64,000 bases of DNA, taken from NCBI RefSeq assembly GCF_016862915.1, contig NZ_BONW01000016.1:1-64000 (forward strand). Direction: 5' to 3'. Positions 51,002-58,467 of this stretch are shown here, one piece after another. Both the position numbers and the translations under genes were made by a program. Below the pieces are notes generated by a model. That model saw only the letters and a list, made by a program, of their open reading frames with translations, was not told the origin of the DNA and ran no database searches. Numbering within the stretch: position 1 is the first letter of the stretch; every line of letters starts with the position of its first letter. Source of the DNA: Plantactinospora endophytica (lineage in GTDB: Bacteria > Actinomycetota > Actinomycetes > Mycobacteriales > Micromonosporaceae).

Positions 51002-53914
51002 ATGTCCTGGAGGTCGCGGGTGCCGGTCGCATCACCGTCGGAGCCGAGTGCCGTACCGAAGCCGGGGGTGCCGGGCGTCGCCGCCCTGGTCGGTCGGGAC
51101 GTCGAGGTGACCCGGATGGGCGCGCTGCTCGACGAGGACGAGGCACGGCCCCGTTTCCTGGTCCTGCACGGTGAACCGGGCATCGGCAAGAGCCGGCTCG
51201 TCGCCGAGTTGGCGACGGTGGCCGGCGGCCGGGGCCGGACCGTGCTGCTCGGCCGGGCGACCGAGTTCGAGCGCTCCCTCCCGTACGGCGTGCTGCTGGA
51301 CGCGCTGGCCGACGTACCCGATCATCGGGCCGACCTGCACGCGCTGCTCGACGACCTGGTGACCCGCGACCCGGGCGGCCCGGGGCCGGACACCGCCGCC
51401 GTCGAGCGGCACCAGCGGCACCGGCGGCTGCGCAGCCTGGTCACCGCCGCCGCCGGGCCGGCCGGGGCACTGCTGGTCTTCGACGACGTGCAGTGGGCCG
51501 ACGACGCCTCCGTCGAGTTCCTCGGCTACCTGCTGCGGCATCCGCCGGACACCCGGATGACCGTGGTGCTGGCGTTCCGGTCCGAACAGTGCCCACCGAG
51601 GCTGGCCGAGGAACTCGCCCACCTGGCACCGTCGCCGACCTGGCTGCGGCTCGGCCCGCTGACCGGCCCCGACGTCGACCAGTTGCTGCCGGCGCAGCCG
51701 GCGTCCCGGCGCCGGCTGCTGCACCAGGTCAGCGGCGGCAACCCGCTCTACCTGGAACTGCTCGCCGGCACCTCGACGCAGGTCCTCGGCGCGCTGCGTC
51801 GGGGCGACTTCCCGGACGAGCCGGTGACCACGGCGCTGCACGGCGCGATGGCGAACGAGATCCGGGGACTGAACCCGACCGAGCGGCTCGTGCTCCAGGC
51901 CACCGCCGTGGTCGGACCCGGGCTCGACATCGGCACCGTGGCCGCGGCGGCCGGGCTCGACCTGCCCCGGACCGCCGCCGCGCTCGACGGGCTGGTCGCC
52001 CGGAACCTGCTCCGCCAGGCCGGCGCGGAACTGGACTTCCGGCACTCGCTGGTCCGGGCGGTGGCGTACTGGCTGGCCGGCCCGGCCTGGCGGCTCGCCG
52101 CGCACCGCCGGGCCGCGTCCCATCTGGAACGCGGCGGCGCCCCGCTCACCCTGCGGGCCCACCACCTGGCCAAAGCGATCCGGCCGGGTGACGAGGCCGC
52201 TGCCGGAGTGCTGGCCACGGCCGCGATGACCACCCTGGGTACGGCGCCGAGCACCAGTGCCGCCTGGCTACGCGTCGCGCTGTCGGCGCTGCCGGACGAC
52301 CCGGGCCGGACGGACCGCCGGGCCGAACTGCGCCTGCTGTTCGCCAAGGCGCTCGGGGTGACCGGCCGGTTCGACGAGGCGCGGATCGTACTGCACGAGC
52401 TGGTCACGGTGCCCGGCCCGCACCGGCACGCGGCGGTCGAACAACTCGCCGTGCTGGAGCGACTGGCCGGCCGGCTGGACGTCGCCAGCGCGCTGCTCAC
52501 CACCGAACTGGAACGGCTCGACACCACCGGTGCGCCGCAGACGATGCTCCGGCTGGAACTCGCCGTCACGGAGATGCTGGCCGGTCGCTGGCGGGCCGGC
52601 GCCAGGCACGCCGGCAAGACCATGGACCGGGCCCGGCAGGGCGGGCACCGGGGGATCGAGGCGGCGGCGAGCAGCGTACTCGCCGCCTGCGCAGTGGCCC
52701 GGGAGCCGCTGTCCACCGCCCGGCTCCGGGTGTCGTACGCCAGCCGGCTGATCGACGCCCTCGGCGACGTCGCGCTCCGGGACGAGTTGGGCGCGATCGC
52801 GCTGCTCGCCTGGCTCGAGGCGATGCTGGACCGGGTCGACGACGGGCTCGCCCACGCGGAGCGGGGCATCGAGGTGGGGCTACGGTACGGGCGGATCCAC
52901 GTGCACCCGCTGCTCTACGCGGCCCGGTCCGTCCTGTACGGCACCGTCGGTCGGGTCGACGACGCGCTGCGGGACGCCGAGGAGGCCGAGGAGATCGCCC
53001 GCTGGCAGGGCGGTGGCGAGGCGGCGACGCTGGCGGCGGCCGTCCGGCTCCGCCCGCTGCTCTGGCTCGCCGGCCCGGACGCGGTACGCCCGGCCCTGGA
53101 CCGGTTGCGCGGCAGTGCCCCACCACGATCCATGCTGTCCCGGGCGGTGGTGCGGATGCACCTGGCCGAGGCGAGTTCCGCGGTCGGCGACGACGCCGGC
53201 TGCCAGGAGTTGCTGGCCGACGCGGAGACGTACCGCTGTCTCGGGCCGGCCGAGGCGAACGTCCTCGCCCTGCGGGCCCTCGCCTGCGCCGACCCCGTCC
53301 GGCCGGATCCGGCGAACGGGATACCGCCGCAGGTCCGGCGGTGGCTGACCCGGGCTGCCGGCACCGCCGGTGACCTGCCGGGGCGGCTCGGGTTGGTCGC
53401 GGTGGCCGGCGCGACGCTGAGCCTGGCCTACGGCACCCCGGGCGACGCCGTCGCCGCGCTGACTCCGGTCGTCGGCCAACTCGCCGCGGCCGGCATGCCG
53501 GTGGCCGAGGGGCGGGCCCGGCTGGTGCTCGCGGAGGCACGGGTGGCGACCGGCGATCCGCAGTCGGCCCGGGAGCAGCTCGGCCGGGCCAAGCAGCTCT
53601 TCGCGGAGTGCGGCGCGCGCTGGCTGGCCGGGCAGGCGGACCGCGCGCAGCGCCGGCTGGCCGCCCGGCTGTCCCGGCGTACCGCACCGGCGGACCGGCC
53701 CGGGGCGGTACCGGACGAGGGGCATCCGCTGGCGCTGCTGACCGCCCGGGAGCGGGAGGTCGCCGAGCTGACGGTCACCGGCGCCACCTCCCGGGTGATC
53801 GCCCGGCAGCTCCAGATCAGCCCCCGGACGGTCGACGCGCACCTGATGCGGATCTACCGGAAGCTCGGCGTCACCTCGCGTACCGCGCTGGTCAGCCTGT
53901 TGGCCAGGGGGTGA
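51002..53914 (+). CDS. LuxR-family large ATP-binding regulator (LAL)
   Basis: A 970-residue LAL/MalT-like regulator. Walker A GEPGIGKS (57-64), Walker B ALLVFDDVQWADD, a long helical tetratricopeptide-like middle region and a C-terminal LuxR helix-turn-helix (LTAREREVAELTVTGATSRVIA, then SPRTVDAHLMRIYRKLGV). LALs commonly activate secondary-metabolite or sugar genes. Its target cannot be read here; the diterpenoid cluster ends 7.6 kb upstream. ATG 51002 was chosen just ahead of the conserved LVGRDVEV. The AraC-type gene follows after 25 bp. Confidence 0.9.
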   Translation: MSWRSRVPVASPSEPSAVPKPGVPGVAALVGRDVEVTRMGALLDEDEARPRFLVLHGEPGIGKSRLVAELATVAGGRGRTVLLGRATEFERSLPYGVLLDALADVPDHRADLHALLDDLVTRDPGGPGPDTAAVERHQRHRRLRSLVTAAAGPAGALLVFDDVQWADDASVEFLGYLLRHPPDTRMTVVLAFRSEQCPPRLAEELAHLAPSPTWLRLGPLTGPDVDQLLPAQPASRRRLLHQVSGGNPLYLELLAGTSTQVLGALRRGDFPDEPVTTALHGAMANEIRGLNPTERLVLQATAVVGPGLDIGTVAAAAGLDLPRTAAALDGLVARNLLRQAGAELDFRHSLVRAVAYWLAGPAWRLAAHRRAASHLERGGAPLTLRAHHLAKAIRPGDEAAAGVLATAAMTTLGTAPSTSAAWLRVALSALPDDPGRTDRRAELRLLFAKALGVTGRFDEARIVLHELVTVPGPHRHAAVEQLAVLERLAGRLDVASALLTTELERLDTTGAPQTMLRLELAVTEMLAGRWRAGARHAGKTMDRARQGGHRGIEAAASSVLAACAVAREPLSTARLRVSYASRLIDALGDVALRDELGAIALLAWLEAMLDRVDDGLAHAERGIEVGLRYGRIHVHPLLYAARSVLYGTVGRVDDALRDAEEAEEIARWQGGGEAATLAAAVRLRPLLWLAGPDAVRPALDRLRGSAPPRSMLSRAVVRMHLAEASSAVGDDAGCQELLADAETYRCLGPAEANVLALRALACADPVRPDPANGIPPQVRRWLTRAAGTAGDLPGRLGLVAVAGATLSLAYGTPGDAVAALTPVVGQLAAAGMPVAEGRARLVLAEARVATGDPQSAREQLGRAKQLFAECGARWLAGQADRAQRRLAARLSRRTAPADRPGAVPDEGHPLALLTAREREVAELTVTGATSRVIARQLQISPRTVDAHLMRIYRKLGVTSRTALVSLLARG

Positions 53915-53926
53915 CGGACAGTCTTG

Positions 53927-53932
53927 TACGTT
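53927..53932 (+). promoter_or_regulatory. Candidate -10 for a leaderless araC-like transcript
   Basis: TACGTT ends 7 nt before the ATG at 53940, the usual geometry for leaderless actinobacterial mRNA. No clear -35. The gene could instead be read through from the LAL gene. Confidence 0.35.
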
Positions 53933-53939
53933 TCCTGAC

Positions 53940-54920
53940 ATGGCAGCCCAGCGGCCCGGTACGACGATCAGCGCCTGGCGACCGCCGGTCCCGGGGATCG
54001 CCGAGGTCTTCCACGCGCACTTCACCGAGCACGCCTATCCGGCGCACACCCACGACACCTGGGATCTGATGATCCTCGACGGCGGTTCGGTCGACTTCGC
54101 GCTCGACCGGCACCGGCACGGCATCACCGCCGGCAGTACCGTGCTGCTGCTTCCGCCCGGGGTCACCCACGACGGCCGGACCGTCACCCCGGCCGGCTTC
54201 CGCAAGCGGGTGCTCTATCTCGACACGACGGTGCTGCCGGAGCGACTGGTCGGCAGCGCGGTGGACGGTCCGGTACTCGACGACGGGCTGCTCCGGCGCC
54301 GGATCCACCAGTTGCACACCTCGCTCGGGCACCCGGGCGACGGGTTCGAGGCCGAGTCCCGGCTGGCCCTGATCCGGGAACGGCTGCGCGGGCACCTGGA
54401 CACGCTCGCGCCCGCCCCGCCCGCGAGCCGGTCGAATCGGCTGGCCGGCCGGCTGCGGGAGCTGCTGGATGCCAGGATCTCGGTCGGGATGTCCCTGCGG
54501 GAGGCCGCCGTACTGCTGGACGCCCATCCCAGCCACCTGATCCGGTCCTTCACCCGGACCTACGGCCTGCCGCCGCACGCGTACCTGACCGGCCGGCGCG
54601 TCGATCGGGCCCGCCGGCTGCTGCTGGCCGGTGAGCGGCCGGCCAGCGTCGCCGTGGCGGTCGGCTTCCACGACCAGGCGCACCTGCACCGGCATTTCGT
54701 CCGGCACCTCGGCACCACACCGGCCCGCTACGCGCGCCCGGACGGCCGGACCGCCGGAGGGTCGGCCGCCCCGCCGGCCGACGCGGCACATCGGGCCGGC
54801 CCCGATCCCGGCCTCGATTCCGGCCCCGTTCCCGGCCTCGATTCCAGCCCCGGCCCCGGACCGAGCCCCGTTCCCAGCCCCGGTCCCGGTCCCGGTCAAC
54901 GGCCGCCGATCGTGACCTGA
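53940..54920 (+). CDS. AraC-family regulator
   Basis: A 326-residue AraC regulator: cupin-like sensor domain with YPAHTHDTWDLMIL and LLLPPGVTHDG (metal- or ligand-site histidines) and the double HTH (MSLREAAVLLDAHPSHLIRSF, RARRLLLAGERPASVAVAVG, then HRHFVRHLGTTPARY). After the HTH, about 45 residues form a Gly/Pro/Asp/Ser-rich tail of repeats (GLDSGPVPGLDSSPGPGPSP cut) not normal for the family. Its 3' end overlaps the opposing merR-like gene by 25 bp. Confidence 0.88.
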   Translation: MAAQRPGTTISAWRPPVPGIAEVFHAHFTEHAYPAHTHDTWDLMILDGGSVDFALDRHRHGITAGSTVLLLPPGVTHDGRTVTPAGFRKRVLYLDTTVLPERLVGSAVDGPVLDDGLLRRRIHQLHTSLGHPGDGFEAESRLALIRERLRGHLDTLAPAPPASRSNRLAGRLRELLDARISVGMSLREAAVLLDAHPSHLIRSFTRTYGLPPHAYLTGRRVDRARRLLLAGERPASVAVAVGFHDQAHLHRHFVRHLGTTPARYARPDGRTAGGSAAPPADAAHRAGPDPGLDSGPVPGLDSSPGPGPSPVPSPGPGPGQRPPIVT

Positions 54921-55090
54921 CCGCCGGTGCGGAGGCTACTGGTGTCGCGGCTGCTGGTGCCGAGGCCGCCGGTGGGGGCCGGGCCGGTCGTGGCGGGGGT
55001 GGTGGGGGTCGAACCGGTGGTCGACGGGCCGACCGCCCCGGCGGTGCCGCCGGTGGGGAACGAGCCAGTGGGGAACGAGCCGGTGGTCGA
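54790..55090. repeat. Back-to-back low-complexity gene tails
   Basis: Across the AraC/MerR convergence there are short direct repeats: on the AraC side GGCCTCGATTCC (near 54811 and 54834) and CCCGGTCCCGGTCCC, on the MerR side GGGGAACGAGCC (55057 and 55072 areas). Both encode disordered C-terminal tails. Confidence 0.55.
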
Positions 55091-55804
55091 GGGACTTCCC
55101 GGACCGGTGGTGACGCCGATGACGGCTGCCGCGCAGGAGTTCTCCGCCGCCACCCGGAACGCCTCGCTGAGCAGCCGGACCAGGCCCTGGGTCAACACCG
55201 CCGTCTCGTGGTCGATCTGCTGCCAGGAGGGGACCGGTGCGCCGGCCCGGTGCGGCTGGGCCAGCCGGTTGCCGGCGGCCGGCACCAGTTCGTCGGTGAC
55301 CGGTCGGAGCCGTTCGAGTACGTCGCCCAGCAGGCGCAGGGCGGTCAGCACGGGTACTCCGGCGGAGTGCAGGTCGAGCGCCGGTTGCACGGCCCGGGGG
55401 CGGACGGCGGTCACCGAGCCGTCGTCGGCGCGTACCAGCACGCCGTGCCGGACCAGGCTGTGCAGCAGGGTCGGGTGCTCGTTGGCCAGCCGGTTCAGCG
55501 CTGCCGTCAGCGGTTCGGCGGGCGGGGGCGCCGGGCGGCGTACCCCGAGCATGGCCTCGATGGCGACCAGGTTGAAGCCCTGCCGTTGCAACGACTTGAT
55601 GCTCTCCAACCGGCGGACGTGGCTGGCGCTGTAGTAGGCGGTCCGGCCGTATCTGGCCGGTGGCGCGAGCAGCCCGCGGGCCTGGTGCGCCCGGATGTTG
55701 CGCGGCGACATCCCGACCAGCCGGGCCAGGGCGTCGATGGTGTGCCGCGGGGCCGTCGGTGACGAGCCGACACGGTCGCCGAGCTGGGGAACGGTCACCG
55801 TCAC
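54896..55804 (-). CDS. MerR-family regulator with low-complexity tail
   Basis: A 302-residue regulator. The MerR winged-helix is at about 20-88 (HTIDALARLVGMSPRNIRAH, RGLLAPPARYGRTAYYSASH, LESIKSLQRQGFNLVAIEAML); the middle part (about 100-220) is an all-helical effector region not recognised. The last ~65 residues are Gly/Ser/Thr/Pro repeats (SFPTGSFPTGG, TTPATTGPAPTGG). GTG start with GAGGAGAGG. It converges on the araC-like gene, and both carry repeat tails at their facing ends. Confidence 0.85.
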   Translation of the reverse strand: MTVTVPQLGDRVGSSPTAPRHTIDALARLVGMSPRNIRAHQARGLLAPPARYGRTAYYSASHVRRLESIKSLQRQGFNLVAIEAMLGVRRPAPPPAEPLTAALNRLANEHPTLLHSLVRHGVLVRADDGSVTAVRPRAVQPALDLHSAGVPVLTALRLLGDVLERLRPVTDELVPAAGNRLAQPHRAGAPVPSWQQIDHETAVLTQGLVRLLSEAFRVAAENSCAAAVIGVTTGPGSPSTTGSFPTGSFPTGGTAGAVGPSTTGSTPTTPATTGPAPTGGLGTSSRDTSSLRTGGQVTIGGR

Positions 55805-56062
55805 GGCCTCTCCTCACATCCTTGGGCCATTCGAACCTACCGATGCGACCGGGCGCGGGGGTATTGGTGAAATTACTGCCGTCGTCCGGGGTGGATGTGC
55901 GATGCGCAAGATCGTTCTGTCGCCCCTCCTTCCGCTGACCGGCCCAAGCTTTCGCTGTTTGATGACGATCCTTCGGATTCGCCGGAATAATCGGGTTGTC
56001 GCGGCCCGGCAGCTCCGGGCCGACGACTCCTGAACCGGCGGTCACGTCGAAGGGAACGGGCC
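55805..56062. other. 258-bp upstream region of the merR-like gene
   Basis: It separates the merR-like gene (-) from the small membrane protein gene (+). It is AT-richer than average around 55925-56000 and probably holds promoters for both sides. No single element is convincing and no gene is seen. Confidence 0.4.
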
Positions 56063-56236
56063 ATGTCGCACGGGCGGATCGGCGACGCGGTGACCGGCGC
56101 GGCCGGTGCCGCCGCCGGCACCGTCGTCGACCCGAAGCGGGGCGTACGGGCGCTGCGCGGCCAGTTGACCGTGCCGGCCCTGGTCGCGTTCGGCGTGCTG
56201 CTGGGCTACCTGCTCGGCCGCCGACTGCACCACTGA
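56063..56236 (+). CDS. Small membrane protein, 57 aa
   Basis: ATG 56063 is preceded by AAGGGA 11 nt upstream. The product starts MSHGRIGDAVTGAAGAAAG, has an Arg-rich middle (KRGVRALRGQ) and one membrane helix, VPALVAFGVLLGYLLGR, ending RRLHH. Strong codon bias supports a real gene. Single-helix proteins of this kind are frequent in actinomycetes, function unknown. It lies between the merR-like gene and the TPP enzyme gene. Confidence 0.65.
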   Translation: MSHGRIGDAVTGAAGAAAGTVVDPKRGVRALRGQLTVPALVAFGVLLGYLLGRRLHH

Positions 56237-56322
56237 GTTCCACAGCACCACTGGTCGCGGGGGAGCCGGAGCGGCGGGCTCACCGGGGGATCGGGACGGC
56301 GGGGTTCACGAGGGGATCGGCG

Positions 56323-58089
56323 ATGCGGGAGATAGTCGGCGAAGCGCTCGCCGCCCGGCTCTGCGAGTGGGGCGTCGACACCGTTTTCGGCCTGCCCGGC
56401 GACGGCATCAACGGGCTGATGGAGGGGTTCCGCCGGTGCGCCGACCGACTCCGGTTCGTGCTGGTGCACCACGAGGAGGCGGCGGCCTTCATGGCCACCG
56501 GTTACGCCAAGTCGACCGGCCGGCTGGGGGTCTGCGTCGCCACCTCCGGCCCCGGCGCCATCCACCTGCTCAACGGCCTCTACGACGCGAAGCTCGACCA
56601 CGTGCCGGTACTGGCGATCACCGGCATGCAGGAGACCTCGGTACTCGGCTCGTACTACCAGCAGGAGGTGCACACCCCGCAGTTGTACGAGAACGTCGCC
56701 GGCTACAACCTGATGGTGACGAACCCGGGGCAGATGCCGGGCGTCGTCGACATCGCCGTCCGGAGCGCCCTGGCCAACGGGACCGTGGCACACCTGAGCT
56801 TCCCCAACGACATCTCGGTCGCCGAGACCGGCAGTTCTCCGTACCGGCACGTCAGTCCGGGGACCCCGCCGGCGAGCAGCCCGGTGCTGTCGCACCCGCC
56901 GGTGCCGGCGGCGCAGGACGACCTCGACCGGGCCGCCCGGGTGCTCGCCGAGAGCGGGAAGATCGCGATGCTGGTCGGGATCGGCGCCCGGAACGCCCGG
57001 GACGAGGTGCTGGCCGTCGCCGACCGCCTCGCCGCGCCGATCGTCAAGACACTGCCCGGCAAGCACGTGGTGCCGGACGAGCACCCGCTGACCACCGGTG
57101 GTCTCGGGCTGCTCGGCACCCGGCCCAGCGAGGAACTGATGGAGGAGTGCGACACCCTGCTGATGGTCGGCACCTGCTTCCCCTACGGCAGCTACCTGCC
57201 GGCGCCGGGGCGGGTCCGGGTGGTGCAGGTCGACCGGGACGCCAGCCGGATCGGCGTTCGGCTGCCGGTGGAGGTGGCGCTGGCCGCCGACGCCGCGACC
57301 GCGCTGCGCCAGTTGCTGCCGCTGCTGGACCGGGCCGCCGACCGGTCGTTCCTGGAGAAGTACCAGCGTGCCGGCGCGGACTGGCGGGCCGAGATGGCGG
57401 CGCTGCGGGATCCGGCGCGGCGGCCGGTCGCACCGCAGTACTTCATCGGGTGCGTCGACGAACTCGCCGCCGACGACGCCATCCTGACCTGCGACTCGGG
57501 CACCATCGCCACCTGGTCGGCGCGGCAGTGGACGATCCGGGGCGGCCGGGAGTACTACCTCTCCGGCAACCTGGCGACGATGGCCTGCGGGCTGCCGTAC
57601 GCGATCGCGATGCAGCTCGCCCACCCCGGCCGGCAGGTGATCGCGTACGTCGGGGACGGCGGTTTCGCGATGCTGATGGCCGAGTTCCTCACCGCCGTCC
57701 GACACGACCTGCCGATCAAGGTGATGGTGAACAACAACAACTCGTACGGGCAGATCCTCTGGGAACAGATCCTGCTCGGCTATCCCGAGTACGCCGTCCG
57801 GCACCGGGAGCCGGAGCCCGACTTCTCCGCGTGGGCCCGCAGTTGCGGCGGGTACGGCGTGAAGGTGACCGAGCCGGGCCAGGTGTCGGACGCGGTCCGG
57901 GCGGCGCTGGCACACCCGGGCCCGGCGTTGGTCGACTGCACCGTCAACCCGAACGAGCCGCCGATGCCCGGCCGAATCCGCTACGAGCAGGCGAAGGAGT
58001 TCACCGAGGCGTTCCTGCGTGGGCAGCCGCACCGGATGGCCACCCTGGCCACGGTCGCCCGGGACAAGATCCGGCAACTCCGGTCGTGA
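56323..58089 (+). CDS. Thiamine-diphosphate enzyme, pyruvate-oxidase (PoxB)-like
   Basis: A 588-residue ThDP-dependent enzyme with PYR, central and PP domains. The catalytic Glu is in LVHHEEAAAFMATGYA (about 48); the ThDP/Mg site is VGDGGFAMLMAEFLTA with Asn-Asn-Asn downstream. CFPYGSYLPAPGRVRVVQVD in the central domain is like FAD-binding pyruvate oxidases/dehydrogenases. Candidate reaction: oxidative decarboxylation of pyruvate to acetate; acetolactate synthase-like activity is the alternative. ATG 56323 with GAGGGGA upstream. Confidence 0.85.
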   Translation: MREIVGEALAARLCEWGVDTVFGLPGDGINGLMEGFRRCADRLRFVLVHHEEAAAFMATGYAKSTGRLGVCVATSGPGAIHLLNGLYDAKLDHVPVLAITGMQETSVLGSYYQQEVHTPQLYENVAGYNLMVTNPGQMPGVVDIAVRSALANGTVAHLSFPNDISVAETGSSPYRHVSPGTPPASSPVLSHPPVPAAQDDLDRAARVLAESGKIAMLVGIGARNARDEVLAVADRLAAPIVKTLPGKHVVPDEHPLTTGGLGLLGTRPSEELMEECDTLLMVGTCFPYGSYLPAPGRVRVVQVDRDASRIGVRLPVEVALAADAATALRQLLPLLDRAADRSFLEKYQRAGADWRAEMAALRDPARRPVAPQYFIGCVDELAADDAILTCDSGTIATWSARQWTIRGGREYYLSGNLATMACGLPYAIAMQLAHPGRQVIAYVGDGGFAMLMAEFLTAVRHDLPIKVMVNNNNSYGQILWEQILLGYPEYAVRHREPEPDFSAWARSCGGYGVKVTEPGQVSDAVRAALAHPGPALVDCTVNPNEPPMPGRIRYEQAKEFTEAFLRGQPHRMATLATVARDKIRQLRS

Positions 58090-58361
58090 GCGGGTCACGA
58101 ACGAGGACCGTGGACCGCTCTTCCGACGCGACCCCTCGCACCGGTGTTCCGGGTACCGCCGCCGGTCCCGGGGTCCGGGTCGCTGTCGCGGGTCAGTCGC
58201 CGACCCGGACTACCCAGGTGACGGCGGTCGACACCGGGCCTCCCGCCCGCGCTCCCTCGGCCGGCGCCGGGCGAGCCGGATGGTACGGGCACGGTGTGCG
58301 TGTCCAACGGTGTCCAACCCGGTCCAGGTTCGGGGCAGCACCGTCCCGCCGGCCGGCCGGC

Positions 58362-58395
58362 AGTCGGAGTCGGAGTCGGAGTCGGAGTCGGAGTC
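58362..58395. repeat. AGTCGG hexanucleotide repeat
   Basis: Five full and one partial copy of AGTCGG in the 378-bp gap between the TPP enzyme and the 3' end of the STAND regulator gene. No gene is seen in the gap. Confidence 0.9.
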
Positions 58396-58467
58396 CAGGA
58401 CTGTGTCCGCTCCCGGGTCCAGGTCCGGGTCTGAATTCAGGTCTCCCCGTGCGGATGTGGATGCGGG

